NCBI RefSeq assembly: GCF_009017415.1
Contig: NC_092408.1
Location: forward strand, 186,001 to 250,000
Direction of reading: 5' to 3'
Source: Aspergillus flavus
Lineage: Eukaryota; Ascomycota; Eurotiomycetes; Eurotiales; Aspergillaceae
DNA: 64,000 bases
The number at the start of each line of letters is the position of its first letter. Position 1 is the first letter of the stretch. The notes below the pieces were generated by a model. It searched no databases. It was given only the letters and a program-made list of their open reading frames with translations, and was not told the origin of the DNA. Shown here piece after piece: positions 10,341-22,601 of the stretch. The position numbers were made by a program, and so were the translations under genes.

Positions 10341-12431
10341 TTAATAGAGCACAAATTCGCCAAAGGCGGATTCCACTGGACCACCATGCCATGCTCAGTG
10401 ATCTCACTTCTTAGAAAGAGGGCTATAGATTGGGCACGTACCTTGGGAAATCCACGTCATCCACGGAGCCCCAGGAGCCATATCCCGTGTCTCCCAAACA
10501 CAGTGCAGCATCTCCATTAGGCGCAGAACGTCCACGAAGCATGAGCCTGCTAGAGCAAGGAGCCTCGCTGAAATGGCCTGCCTGTCAGCCGAGTCGACGG
10601 CCTCGCAGCCAGCCGTGAAGAGTGGGAATGCCAGCGCCGCTGACGTGCGAGATTTCACCGGAATCTGCTCAGTTGCTTGCCGAACGTCCCGAACCTTCAT
10701 TCGCACTATAGGTGCAGTGGCAGGCATTTGCCGAAGCCGGGCATAAAACAGAATATGACTGGCGGCATGGAAAGCCACATTACATTGGAGCAGCTCGGGT
10801 GCATCCTTTGACCCCTGGCGAGTCATGTCAAGATCGTAGGCCATCAGCAACTCGACCTCGAGCCCATCAATCCTCGACTGCAGGTCGCTACCTTCATCCA
10901 CCCCTTCAGAAGCTTGTTGACCCGCCTCGTCCCGTACCTCATCTAACAAAGCCCCTAGCTTCCGCAAAGGCGTGACTAGTCTGGGAGAGAAAGCAAGGAT
11001 AGGATCAACCACCAAATCTGAGCTTCCGATTCCGATAACATCCTCCCATTGGAGGAGCAAATCCTGGCTATGACCTTGAGAGGTGCTCGTCCGGCAAACT
11101 TTCGGGATTCGTCGATGGGAAGGCCCTATAGACAGCCCGGACATGACGTTGAGATAGTTGAAAGCCTTAAATGCCAGCACCACAAGCTCTTGGTCGCCCT
11201 GCCGACCTGGCCATTTTCGCGACAGCAGAAGTGCTATAACCAGCCGCATCGAGCCTAACCAACCGCACCATTGGGACTTGGTCGCATACGGCACTTGAGA
11301 TGTGCAGATCATCTGCATGATCAAACTCGCCGCGAGAAGTCTCTCGCTAGAGTTATCTTCGCCTTTCCCCAACACCTCCCGGATTTCAGCCTTGGCCTCG
11401 GACCTCAACTGCATCAGCAACTGGCCAAAAGCCGAGGTGCTTAGGCGTTGGTTGTAGTGGGCGCCCGACAGAGCAAGGCAGGCTCCCATCACGGCCCTGT
11501 TGCTGAAAGCAAGAGCCGGCACCTTGGAGAGGTATAGGTTTTTGTCGAGCGGTGGATTATTCGGGTTATCGTAGTCGTAACAGAATAGATCGAATGCCGT
11601 CCGGTTGATGTAGTGATGCCACAAAAAGCCCCTTTCGGTCGAATCGAGCAGTTCTGCAGGCATTATCGGAAGTGATTGGGGAACCGAAACTGGTGGCAGT
11701 GAGGAGCCAGGAAGGATGAGCAAGTTTGGAGAGCTTGCTGGCCGTGTCCAGGCATCGAGGACCAAAGTAGGTGATGGTTGCTGGAGGGTTGTGTCGGCGT
11801 CGGTCGAATTCGCTGCTTGAGCCACCTCTCTAGGATCCTCCGTTACGAGTAATGCCGGCAAGTCATTGAACACGTTCATCAAAAAATCGTCATCGAGGAT
11901 AGTTTCCGGTGATGTTGTATCGCGCGAGGCGGGTGATGGGGGAAGGAATCCGGGAGCTGAGGGAGCAACATCTTGCCGACCTTCCCAGGCTTGATACGCG
12001 CTACAATCTTCACCCCTCGCCACTGGTGTCGTAGGAGCCAATGTCGCAGCGTGGGCACTCTCATCGGGCGGGTTCCAAGCGTTGGCACCCGAGGGAAGCT
12101 GAGGCTGGGGCGCTGCTGTCGATATGACCTCTCCCTCAACCCGTCTGGCTACGGCTTCGACCTCTGCAGCACCACTTTCCCTCGCCGGGTGGTTATGCTT
12201 CCGACGAGGTCGCTTAGGGGGTTTGAGGATGGCGCTGTCACGCCTAGGGGTCTTCCAGTACTTGAATATCCTGGGCTCACAGCTGACTTGGTTTCTTTCG
12301 CATTGCCCACACTTAGGCAACTGTCGGTTGCACTGCGCCGATTAGCCCAGGGAACCTCAGATAGATAGAGCGCGGAAAACCTTTCGCTTGTTCTTGTGGC
12401 ATGCGGAGCAGGCGCCGCGAGTTTGAGTCAT
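10341..12431 (-). CDS. Zn(II)2Cys6 fungal transcription factor
   Basis: Deduced CDS complement(join(10341..10375,10442..12332,12381..12431)), 658 aa. Exon 1 encodes MTQTRGACSACHKNKRK. Splicing 12380-12333 (GTTTTC..GCGCAG) joins it to CNRQLPKCGQCERNQVSC, giving a perfect C-x2-C-x6-C-x6-C-x2-C-x6-C binuclear zinc cluster at residues 8-35. A competing acceptor 9 nt downstream would lose the third cysteine, so the chosen junction is well supported. A basic patch (KPPKRPRRKHNH) follows. The central and C-terminal part resembles the fungal-specific regulatory domain that ends LHCVWETRDM. A 66-bp intron near the end (GTACGT..GTCCAG) yields ESAFGEFVLY at the terminus. Nuclear DNA-binding activator or repressor; possible targets are the flanking amine genes, by position only. 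It is 21 kb from the polyketide cluster. Confidence 0.9.
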
Positions 12432-12795
12432 CTTTCTCTCTATGCTAGGGAGATTAGCCAGAGCGGCGAATTTTACGACAATGGGAAGTTAAGGCAACTG
12501 ATAAAGCAGACCAGGATCTGTCCTGCCCAAGTCGGTTGGTGGTTGATAAGATAAAGATTGTCCGAGATCGGTTCAAACGCCGCAGGTTATCTAGGTTGAT
12601 CGAGATATCAAGATGTGGCTTATCGCGCGCACACACCCAAACAAACGCACACCGTCTTAACTATCTACATCAGTTTTGCTGACTCGCAAAATGAGGAACT
12701 GCCAGAAGAGAGACTTATTAGACGGTTCGTAGCCGTTCGTTTGAGTCCAGTCTGGTGTATAACCCTATCGTACTGTACTTTTGGGGGCCCGCATC
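12432..12795. promoter_or_regulatory. Divergent promoter region between regulator and permease
   Basis: 364 bp between the starts of the divergently transcribed Zn(II)2Cys6 gene and the APC permease gene. Such head-to-head pairs often share control, which would link the regulator to transport. No specific CGG half-site palindrome was confirmed by eye. Confidence 0.4.
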
Positions 12796-14799
12796 ATGAC
12801 AAAACTTGCCCGTCTGTTCACCTCCCCGGGGGTCAGGAAGTCGAGAAAGCGGTATGACACTTTATCATTATGCGCCTATGCTGTTGTCCTGGCTGGGTAA
12901 GCCGTCCGGGCCCTCTGATGGTGTAGGGGTAGGAGGTTTACTAACGATTCGTCACAAGGTCCTGGACATATGCGGCGGCATCCTTTGGAACGAGCGTCTA
13001 CGCAGGAGGCATGCCAGTGCTGATCTACGGCGCCATTGGCGTTTCTGTCCTCGAGTCGCTGTTCCTCGTCAGCATTGCCGAATTTGCCTCTGCCCACCCC
13101 TCCGCAGGAGGCATCCCTTATTATTCGAGGATTCTGGCCGGTCCCGATTGGGGCCGCTTTGCGGTATGCTGCCCGCGTATGAAGCCCTCTAAGTGTCTCG
13201 AGCCCTGATCATCATCCTGGTGTAGGAGTATACCGTTGGAACCATGCACACTATAGGCGTTTGCTTTGGTCCGTCCGGTGCCCTCATCGGCATGGTGCAA
13301 CTGTTTGCAACCGCTGGCGCCGTGATGCATCCGAACTGGGTCTATGAACGCTGGCAGCTCATGCTCGGCTATCAGGGCGCCAACCTCCTGGTTGCCCTTC
13401 TCATAGTCTACATGAGTAGAGCGCTTTCGATTATGAATCGTATCGCCGGTGAGCGTCTGCACCAGACACACCCTTCCCCCCCCTGCTGCAGCACACAGCG
13501 CCACTGACCCGAGGCAGTCGTTATCATGTTCTTGAGTCTCTTCGTCGTCATCGGCTTCCTGGTTGGCCGGGCTGCTACCACCGCATCTAACAGGTCAGTT
13601 AGAGCGTCTTGCAACTGAGAATATCGCATGAATGCAGGCTCATTTTAAACCCCTCCTTCTAGCTTCGTCTGGTCGCAGTTTGAGAACCGCTCCGGTTTCT
13701 CCTCAAATGGGTATTGCACCCTCCTCGGTATCGGCATCGCCCTGTACGCCTACGGCAACCCGCATTGGATTTGCAGCTTGTCAGACGACGTAGAGAATGC
13801 TGCTCGTGCAGTTCCCATCGCGTTTGTAGCACAGCAGATTGGAAATCTGGTCACGTATGCTAAGTGAGACTCTGGATATAGTCTTGTTCGTTCCCCTAAC
13901 TTTATTCGTCCGGTAGAGTCTTTGCATTCCTCGTCACGGCTGGATACGTTATCACCGACTATGATGCGCTCGTGGAATCCCACTTCCCCTCGGCCATCGG
14001 CGCCACCTTCGAACAAGCCTTGGGTTCCCAGGTTGGTGCGATGGTCCTCCTCCTTCTCATCGCCGTCCCTGGTCTCGTCGGCCTTATGTCTTATTATAAT
14101 GTCTGCATGATGGTCGCTGATGCCTTCTTGCGCACGCATTCCAGTTAGTTTAGGGAGCACGCAGAACCCTATTGAAGAAATACAACTGACGCGAGATCGG
14201 TAGTGCCAGGATGGGAATGGTTGACCCGTCGTCATCCGGGACCCAATGTGCCACTCAACATTCTCTATTGTTTGACTGTTATTAACTTGCTACTGGGTTT
14301 CATCTATCTTGCGAGCGCAGAGGGCTTCTCTATCCTCCTCGGTGCTCCGGGAGTGCTCTACTTCGCTGGCTATCTTGTTCCCTTGGTCGCCCACGTCGTC
14401 ACGAAGGGGAAAAACCTGGGACACGGCGGCTGGTTCAAGATGCCCCGCAAGCTCAGCGTGGGCCTTGCAGCCTTCAACACCCTAACCATGCTTTTTATCG
14501 TGATCTGTCTGTGTCTGCCCCGATCCAGCCCTATTACGGCAGCAAACATGAACTGGTCCGTCCTCTTTCTCGTCTTTGGTATTGCGTCATCCATCGTGTT
14601 GTGGACCTCCTACGGCAGGTCCAATTACGAAGGTGTGGACCTCGCTGTGGCGGACGCGATCGAAATCGAGGCTACTGACACCACCGACGCCGAGTCCGGA
14701 CAAATTCATAAGTCCACGAAGGTTTGCCAGCATAATGTACCGTGTCCAAAGTATGAAGATCTCCTATGCGGTCGTGGCAGAACCTCTCGTATGAGCTAG
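12796..14799 (+). CDS. APC-superfamily permease, choline/GABA/amino-acid type
   Basis: Multi-spanning plasma-membrane permease, 542 aa, deduced CDS join(12796..12896,12959..13163,13226..13448,13518..13593,13663..13863,13917..14143,14204..14799). All six introns are 53-69 bp with GT..AG ends, and the frame closes exactly. Exon 1 begins MTKLARLFTSPGV and leads into AYAVVLAGSWTYAAASFG. Family features: AEFASAHPSAGGIPYY after TM2, then SLSDDVENAARAVPIAF, equivalent to the MSEEV-NAAR-VP loop typical of fungal choline/GABA permeases, then PLNILYCLTVINLLLG. About 12 membrane spans. Likely imports a nitrogen compound (choline, GABA, amine or amino acid); which one is unknown. It is divergent from the Zn(II)2Cys6 regulator and near two amine-degrading enzymes. 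The C-terminal tail from about residue 495 is hydrophilic. Confidence 0.88.
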
Positions 14800-16712
14800 A
14801 GCGGTATGACAGTGGATGGTTCCATGACAGGCCGGGAATTCACCCATGTCCCCACCCTATCGACGACGACGACGATGGTGACGAGGACAAGTGGGGCAGA
14901 ATCTGGTAATTTGAAATTGTACCATAACTTGCTACCTGGATTAGAGCTGGCCGAGGCTGAGGATTGGGTCACAGAACCTACTTTCTACGCCTTTCAGGGC
15001 GGATTTACCGGGGAACCTGTTCCACTCTATATGAAACCCTATCTTTGCCCAAATCACATAGGCTATGACTTATGACGTTACACGTAGTGGTCGGTATTGG
15101 GTACCAGGGTATTCACCCTATAAACAATTCCCTCAGGATCGACCTCGTACTATCTAATCGCAGAGCAGAAATGTCTCTCTCGGCTTCCTTTCCGGGACGT
15201 CGGCCTAGAACGTGAGCATAATGCTTAAGCCCAGAGGCGACTATTTAGACAACTTCAACAACATCAATTCGACCCGCCTTGACTTGCTACCATGTCTAAA
15301 TACGAAAGGCAGGCCTGATCAAGCTACTTTTAATTCTAAACAGACCTGAATTAAAATATTGATGGAATATGATGCGCTTCGTATTTCTACCAGACAATCA
15401 TATTATCTGAAAAAGGGGTCTGGGTGGTTTACTATTAAGAACTATAGGAGTCGCAAACTTCCATTGAACTTACTTTCTTTTCTTGGAATATATAAGACTT
15501 CTTGAGTAGATCACGTAGAACTGAACTTAGAAAAGGACAGTAAGCTATATCGGCAATTGATAGTAACATTGGTCGGGTTACTAGCCAGATCGACCAGGCT
15601 GATGAAGCCACTGCAATTTTCACGGTCACTTGAGAAGTGAACTGTCAGCTTAGCACGCGTCCTGCATGCCCAGCCGTCGTCTAGTATGTAGATCGGTCCT
15701 TTCTCTTACATATACCGGTGAACCTCTTTTTTTGTCCATTCCATGCTATGACCATAGGCTAATGCAATTCCCAGTTTATCTACGGATGCACCGTCAAGTT
15801 AGCGCCGCAATAGACATCTCCGGGATGTTCTCTCCAGAAGTGAGATTAGAGTTCTTCCAGTAGTAACTACTAGAGCTGAAAGATAACTTGTAGTCCCGCG
15901 AGGTAGGATAGTGAGATCTTATGCCTCTAGCCATGGAGAGATATCGTGATAAAAGCGTGCTATATTAGGATCAAGTTTGGTCCAAGTGTTTGTAAGGTAT
16001 CTGAATACTAGTAGTGAGGTGAGCAGCAGCAACTGCAGGGGCGCTACAGTAGGTCTGTGACTCGCCGCTAAGAATGTATTAGATTTCTAACTTTATACCA
16101 CTGGATTTTAATCTAGAATCTAAAACTAGGCTAGGTTTTGAGCACTTAACCTAAGCCCAAACCTGGTGCAGATTCAGGGCGGGTTTTGACGCTAGGTTAA
16201 TTTTGTAGACTTTTGAAATATTAATTCTACGGGGAAGCTATTGTTTTATCCGACTTACATCACCTTTTGAATTGGCGTCCAACATATACCATGAGGTGAA
16301 TTAAAACCTCTAATATACCGTGGACTCGATGATGAATGCCTAGCACTTGGCCTCTTGTCCAGAAATCAGAGAAGAAATTCTTCCACAACTCATAAGTGCC
16401 ATTTGACAGGACAAGTTTCTCCGGCGTTTATAGCATCTGTTGTCGAGGTCTTGGCAGGACGTTCCCCCGCATTGGCCGATGATTTTCTTCATGGCGGTGC
16501 TCCACATCTCCGGAATATTCGATATCCCCGTCGGTATCAATCAGGGATCTTTCCGGTGGGGGGGTGCCTCGGTATGCGAGATGAAACCAGCGGTCGGTTG
16601 CGATAGATCATGACTAGTGACTGCTCAACGGTGCATAAATACCGTAGGGGAGGACGATCACTGTGACTAACAAGATAGTCTGAAACTGACACTCCTTTCG
16701 TTGCAAGTCCCG
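14800..16712. other. 1.9-kb intergenic desert
   Basis: Mostly AT-rich from 15080 to 16340, with scattered CTAGGTT/AACCTA words around 16110-16200 that could be an old mutated repeat. An 89-codon open frame at 14806-15075 lies in the presumed permease 3' end and has no family features. A CATAAATA element at 16634-16641, about 75 bp upstream of the GH43 start, is a plausible TATA box. Confidence 0.4.
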
Positions 16713-17748
16713 ATGTTGCTCCGATTATTGCAGGCCTTTCTAGGGCTATGGGCGATTTTCCCCATAGCCTCCGCCTACACGAACCCAATTCGCAATCCCG
16801 GGGGCAGTGACCCCTTCATGGTCTATACCGGAGGCTACTACTACCTTCTCACGACGACCTGGAACGACGTGCAAGTCAGTCGGGCAACTACCGTCGACGG
16901 CCTCAAGACGGCCGAGAAGAAGGTGGTATACACCACCACCGAGGAGTCTCACTGCTGCAACGTGTGGGCACCCGAAGTTCACTACCTGGGTGATAAGTGG
17001 TACATCTACTACACGGCTGGCAATAGTGCGGATCTGGATGGCCAGCGCATGCATGTATTGGAAGGTAAGCTGGTGTCCTGTTAAGCTCGGAACATTGCCT
17101 TTACAGAACTAACGGTCTTTAGGTGGAGCGACTCCTTGGGATGATTATACCTACGCCGGCCAGCTGACCACGACATGGGGAATTGACGGGACGATCGTCC
17201 GGTTCAACGACTTTGGCAACTTTATGGTGTGGTCATGCTTCGACGGTGTCACATATCAATCCCTCTGTATCCAACAGCTGGGATCGGACTACACCTCGTT
17301 GACGGGCGACATCTCCGTTATCTCTGAGCCTACCGAAGACTTTGAAACGCACGGTACCCCGGTCAATGAGGGTCCCGCGGCCCTCTATCTCAATGGCAAG
17401 ACGTACATCGGGTACTCGGCTTCTTACTGCTGGACGGCGTACTATTGCGTGGGCCTCCTTACCTGGGACGGCTCCACCAACCCGACCGACAAGAACGCCT
17501 GGAGCAAGCACGACGGCTGCCTTTTGTCATCGGCTAATGGAAACTATGGAACGGGTCATAACTCGTTCTTCCAAAGCCCAGACGCTTCGCAGACGTGGAT
17601 CGCCTATCATGCCACTACCAATGCAAGCGGTGCATGTGATGACAGCCGTTACACGATGGTGCAGGAGATCAGCTCCGGCAGCAATGGCATCCCGGATCTT
17701 GGAGAAGCATTGGCGTGGACAGTTGAAATCAGCGAGCCGAGCTCTTAG
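16713..17748 (+). CDS. Secreted glycoside hydrolase family 43 (arabinofuranosidase/xylosidase-like)
   Basis: Extracellular five-bladed beta-propeller glycosidase acting on plant arabinan or arabinoxylan side chains. Deduced CDS join(16713..17064,17123..17748), 325 aa, one 58-bp intron (GTAAGC..TTTAG). Signal peptide residues 1-21 with a hydrophobic core and ASA cleavage site. The GH43 catalytic triad is visible: base Asp33 in GGSDPF, pKa-modulating Asp139 in WGIDGTIVRF, and acid Glu200 in VNEGPAALYL. NVWAPEVHYL is also conserved. Start at 16713, since the frame upstream lacks an ATG. Exact linkage specificity is not deducible. Stand-alone catalytic domain without a carbohydrate-binding module. 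Confidence 0.92.
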
Positions 17749-18123
17749 GAGAACGGAGGATTTAGCGTTAAACTCATCACGGGAATGGATATTACACCAT
17801 AGCTACGCCTGTTGAATCTCAGATAGACAAGAAATCACCATTAAATGCAACAAATCTATGTCCATACTCACTTTGAGACTGGCTGTGTAAATAGAAAACT
17901 CAAAACATATAGCAGGGCCTTCTTGTCGCCGACCTTTGATCTTTTTTCATTTCACGTTTTCATCGATACTGTAAAGCGATCAGCGTCGTTTGCTGGGGAC
18001 ACTAGAGCTGCACAAGGACCATCCTCGGGGTAGACAAAAAGGTACTTCTTTCCAATGGAGAGCAGAAAGTAGAGTGTAGATTCAGGCAGGACTGACTACT
18101 GAATGGTGGTTGTGGAAAACAAC
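17749..18123. other. Intergenic, no gene seen
   Basis: About 375 bp between the GH43 3' end and the tRNA gene. No supported feature. Confidence 0.4.
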
Positions 18124-18129
18124 AAAAAA
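18124..18129 (-). terminator. Pol III terminator of tRNA-Arg
   Basis: Six T residues on the minus strand four bases after the tRNA discriminator base, a standard RNA polymerase III stop. Confidence 0.85.
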
Positions 18130-18132
18130 GAA

Positions 18133-18204
18133 TGACCGACGCAGGGGTCGAACCTGCAATCTCTTGATTCGTAGTCAAGCGCCTTGCCATTGGGCCAGCC
18201 GGCC
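18133..18204 (-). tRNA. tRNA-Arg(ACG)
   Basis: 72-nt intronless cloverleaf. The acceptor stem GGCCGGC pairs with GTCGGTC (with G-U pairs) and the discriminator is A. The anticodon stem CTTGA/TCAAG encloses the loop CTACGAA with anticodon ACG (read as ICG). The T-arm is GCAGG-TTCGACC-CCTGC, with the B box GGTTCGA. The A box lies in TGGCCCAATGG. Folded by hand. Confidence 0.93.
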
Positions 18205-18794
18205 AGTTCTTGAAGGAATGCTTGACTAATTAACAATATAAGCCAAAAGAAACCAAAAATAAGCAAAAACTAAGCATACTTTGTCCTTTCGCCTACGGTT
18301 CAGATTTGGCCCGACATTTTGTATATCGTTCATGTCAAATTCTCAAAACTCATCAAATGGGAGTTGGAGTTGCTCTTTGCTCTAAGTACATAAAGTTTAA
18401 ACTAAGGTGCATTTAGCGAGTTTCGATCGCTATTTATGGCGTTTATTCCGTATCTTGCTGTCTACATCCGAGAAATATATATCTTAGTTCTATCCTCTCC
18501 TGTATATCATTCTACCGTGCGATTCATTGATTTGGGTTGTTCTATGCTTTTCTGGCTAAATACTAGTAGACAAGCAACTTCGTTACTCCATAGTCACCAT
18601 TCCTCCCAACTAATCACACCTCGATATCGAATTGAGCCAATAGTTGTTCCATGCCAGTACTCCGGCCCCGTACATCAACTCCAAACCTCGCAAGTTCCGA
18701 TAGATCGGAGATCCAGGAATGTCTGATCCTGAATATGTTCCACTCGATCCGGACTCCGATATGTAATCCAAATAGGACATGCCAACCACGATCT
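18205..18794. other. Intergenic, no gene seen
   Basis: 590 bp upstream of the tRNA gene and downstream of the GFA-family gene. No gene-like frame was supported. Confidence 0.4.
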
Positions 18795-19430
18795 CTACCA
18801 CGTCCCTCTCTCTTGAGGATAGTCATATCGGCTCTCATGTTTTCTCATATTCCAATCCGAATACTGGACCCATTTATTGTCCACAAGCTGGCGCAGATCA
18901 ATGTTCTTCCCATGAGCCTGATCCTGATCGATAGTAAGCGCATTGATCGTCAAATACCCCGTGACATCCTCCTGAAAGGTATCAGGATCCATTCGCCAAA
19001 CGGTAACCGTCTTAGTCGACTCCTCGACACCCGGTAAATCGAGCTTGGGAACCGCCGCCGAAATCTTCTCGATATCGATCTGGTCCTGCTTCCAATGCGG
19101 TACGGTCGCGAAACAGCGCACGCCGCACGTCGGACAAAAGAACCAGTTGATATGACCGTTTTGGCATTTATAATTAGCCAGAGAATCGCGATCTTGCGGA
19201 CAGAGTAGGAAGAATTGGTTCGGCGCGTCTGGAAGTCGCATGTGGAATAGGCCCATTTTTTGACAGGTTGTGCAATTGCACTTGTAGAATCGGAGGTGGG
19301 GGCCTTTGGTCGCATCTGCTCCGAGGGCGACGGCTGGTGGCATTGGAATGATGGCGATGTACCTGATGAAACCGCAGTGGCAGGAGCCATGGTAGGGGAG
19401 GCTGGAGGGTTGTTCGTTGGAGGTCGTCAT
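18795..19430 (-). CDS. GFA/CENP-V-type zinc-binding protein
   Basis: Single-exon 211-aa protein of the glutathione-dependent formaldehyde-activating enzyme (GFA) / CENP-V family. Zinc sites are visible in order: GSCHCGFIRY near residue 16, CNCTTCQKMG near 52, and CPTCGVRCF near 100. GHINWFFCPTCG is typical of the family. The C-terminal third is longer than in minimal GFA proteins and ends YDYPQERGTW. Start chosen at 19430 (MTTSNEQ); the frame extends 25 codons further upstream, but that leader is hydrophobic and atypical. Family members bind glutathione adducts; a specific role here is unknown. Confidence 0.88.
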   Translation of the reverse strand: MTTSNEQPSSLPYHGSCHCGFIRYIAIIPMPPAVALGADATKGPHLRFYKCNCTTCQKMGLFHMRLPDAPNQFFLLCPQDRDSLANYKCQNGHINWFFCPTCGVRCFATVPHWKQDQIDIEKISAAVPKLDLPGVEESTKTVTVWRMDPDTFQEDVTGYLTINALTIDQDQAHGKNIDLRQLVDNKWVQYSDWNMRKHESRYDYPQERGTW

Positions 19431-19787
19431 TTTCGGTAGGATGTTGCAGCAACAGTGAGTTGTTGGAGTCAAGATAGCGAAGATGATATGTCGGGACTGG
19501 GACAATAAATAGAAGAATTCACCGTAAGCGCTAAGTCTTTGCGTGGGTCCTGTTTCGTATCTTGATTGTCTTATCCCCGCAGGACTGACGTGGATCCAGA
19601 ATTATCCCGGATGGTGCAGCGATCGCCAGTTTTAGGGATCAGATAGCGATGTATTTCTCCTTGCTAACTAACTAGCTCCACTCTTACAGTTACATCGGCC
19701 TTGGGGGCTGAAACTAGTTCTTTGTTCTATTCAAATATCTTAACTATGGTCAAGGATCTATATACGCAATGTACGAGGACGGATGCT
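19431..19787. other. Intergenic, no gene seen
   Basis: 357 bp between the GFA-family start and the 3' end of the permease gene. Expected to contain the GFA-family promoter; no clear motif. Confidence 0.35.
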
Positions 19788-21951
19788 CTAGTCGAACAAC
19801 CGATCCAGCAAGGCCACCGGTTTCCCTCTTCTACGAGCATACTCCACCTCCTCATACTCATCAATCTCTCGTTTGATACTCCCTAACTGGAGATCCGCCT
19901 TGCCGATCCCCACGTATCGCGTGCGTCGGAATATCTTCCAGAACACGAAAGTGAGCACGTAAAACCCAATAATAACATAGCTAAGAAAGAACGACTTCAG
20001 ATCCCAGCCACCGGAGAGAAAGACGTTATACCCCAAGACCAGGACCATCACTCCCGTTCCGCAAAGAGCGTACCACGCCGTGTAGGGCTGGAAGCGACCC
20101 CGATAGGGGAAATTATCGCGTGAGATGCCCTGACGACGCAGTGAGGCGTAGAAATGTAGGTAGGTGATGCATGTTCCGAAATAGTTGAGGAGGTAGGAGC
20201 CTGCGATGCAACTGACCAGCCAATTCAGGACAGTGGCCGAGCTATTGCTGACTTGTAGGAAACCGAGGAGGCAGAATGCCATGGCTATGGCCACTGCGTT
20301 GTATGGCAATCCTGCTCGGTTCGTTTTGGAAACCCATTTCGGCGCCTTGTTCTCTAAAGACATGCCGTATAGCGTCCGCGAGGCGGAAAATACGACGTTG
20401 TTTCCGGCGGACAGGACAGAGGTCATGATTAGCACATTGACAATGTCCGGTAGGACTTGGATGCCGAAGTGGTTCATGGAAATGACATAGGGAGACCTAA
20501 ATCGTGGTCAGCGAACTCGTATTCCTGTGTTCAATGTCTTGAATATTACTGACGCGGCGCCGGTCCCCCTGCCCTGCTTTGTACCGTCCAGCATGGCCGC
20601 CAACGTAGGGTCGTTGGACGGGATCACAATCCCAACACAGAGTGCTCCCATACAGAAGAAAAACATAAGGCGCCAACCAAATGATGCGAATGCTTTCCGC
20701 ATGACTCTCCGAGGTCGCTCAGACTCACCAGCCGCCATGGATATAAATTCTGGCCCTACTATTCTACCCGCCCGCATAACCATTAGCACTCCCATTGTGA
20801 TACTGTGGATTTTCCTGAAGAAAGATACATTCATGAATTGATCCACTTACGTGAATGCGCCTTGGATCATGCAGCTCAGGATCCCAAGAAAGCGGCCAGT
20901 GTCTCCGGGCACCAGATGTGAGACAAATGCCCCCTACACGTCCACAATCAAAGCCCAGTGATTAGTTAACTACCTGACGTGAGCGAGCAAAATTGAAAGT
21001 GAGTACGAACTGGGTCGTTCCAGTATCGGAATCCAATAGCATCACGATGGGGATTGCCGCCCACCATGGTGACGATCGTGTATAGAAACAAGCCCAGCAT
21101 CAAGAATATCTTGAAGAACGATAAGTAGAACTCAGCAACGCCGAAGTAGCGAACGGTGAGGACGTTCAATATCCTAATCAGTGTCATACGCATTTTCGTA
21201 GGTCTAAGCAACTTGTGAGGTCCTTACCCAAAGATGGCCATGGCTATCACAACAACTGCAGCAGCAGGGACCTTGTCGGTCCAGTAGGTAAGCAGAACAT
21301 TGATTGCGACAATCTCATAAGGAATGTTAAGCGCTGTATACGTTGGATGGACACATTCCGTGTGAGTATACTCCATGACAGGATGTCAGACGCGAAAATA
21401 ACTAACCCATGGCCAAGAAGTAATTCCAGCCCATTGCGAAGCTCAACGCATCGTCTACCCAATGTCCGGCCAACCGCACGAAGGGCGATGGAATGGGCAT
21501 GTAGCAAACTATCTCCGCTGGATGTGCCTCCTAGCATTAGTTCGGTGCCACACTATCTAACCAACACGGATACAATAAAGCCTCCGTTAGATTAATCCTG
21601 AGGCCAGGGCCTACCAAAACATTCATTAACGGCCAGAGCGATTGTACCGTACGCCATGAATCCGATAAAGAGGCCCGCCGGGCCACCCTTGGGTAAGGCC
21701 GCGCCCATTTGTACAAAGAGCGCTGATGCAAATGATTAAATCGCGGCCGTCGTTAACAGGTCTAGGACCAACCTACATGTACCGATAGCTCCTCCTACCG
21801 CAAAGAGCTGAACCTCACGCCCGCGGAGCTTCCTGTGAAGCTTTTGAGACCCTGAGAGCACCTCCGTCTCACCTACACCATTCGGATCGTCCCCATTGAG
21901 CGGATCGGATTGTCCTCCCTTCTGGATGTTGGCAGGTGCAGCCGATGCCAT
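19788..21951 (-). CDS. YAT-family amino-acid permease
   Basis: Fungal amino-acid/proton symporter of the APC superfamily (yeast amino-acid transporter group), plasma membrane. Deduced CDS complement(join(19788..20496,20554..20763,20851..20933,21011..21173,21228..21333,21407..21517,21615..21722,21777..21951)), 554 aa, seven introns of 54-97 bp. Diagnostic strings appear once introns are removed: LRGREVQLFAVGGAIGTSLF (TM1), NECFAEIVCYMPI, FVRLAGHWVDDALSFAMGWNY, GPEFISMAAGE, MLDGTKQGRGTGAASPYVIS, and SAGNNVVFSASRTLYGMS. The donor of intron 4 is GTTCGT, non-consensus but frame-conserving, giving YWNDPGAF. Exon 3 begins at 21517; the nearer AG at 21531 breaks the frame. About 12 membrane spans. 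Preferred amino acid unknown. Confidence 0.93.
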
Positions 21952-22601
21952 AGTGTTATTTCTTGCGTGACTTTAGTTGCATGAAAATGATCGATATGAT
22001 GAGGTCTGGTTTTGCGATTCATTTTGGTCGCAACATTGGCCTCGCCGATCGGTTCTCTTCAGATCTTCAATTTACGATGGCGCCGAAGTGATCAGCGCTC
22101 CAGGAGGGGTAATATGCACCATCACGTCACACGGTAGATTATCTGCAGTAATACGATTTCCGTATGCGCGAGGAGGATAAGAGGTACCCACTTGGTACCG
22201 CAGGCATACAGGGGACCCGGCCAGGAATAGAGATCTTTTGAGATGCAGTTATAGGGGCCTGTGTGATGCAGACTCGAGCGTGAATAGGATGTCATGTGGA
22301 CCAATACTGAGTCTTGAGAATACTCCCTCGAATACGTGGTATACGCCAATATCAACCGACTAAGTGACTGAAATGGCGTGTTGGAGTTATTTACAAGGTC
22401 CAGTTTGTAGCCGTAGGTCAGGTACAGTGATAAACTAAAAACACGGAAGTCTGCGAGGGTTCACCTTCACTCATGTAATCATTAACTTAATTCTCATAGA
22501 CCATTATTGCGCTTTTGTACAAAATGCATAATTCCAGATATGCTCTGTTCTTTTTTTCAGTCTTCACTAGAATCTCTGGGGTTTGTTTCACCGAAAGAAA
22601 C
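21952..22601. other. Intergenic between permease start and acyltransferase stop
   Basis: 650 bp, tandem-oriented genes on the minus strand. It should hold the permease promoter and the acyltransferase 3' end. No additional gene was supported. Confidence 0.4.

Noticed and set aside
14806..15075. 89-codon frame after the permease
   Set aside because: Low-complexity Thr-rich start, no homology cues, and located where a 3' UTR is expected.
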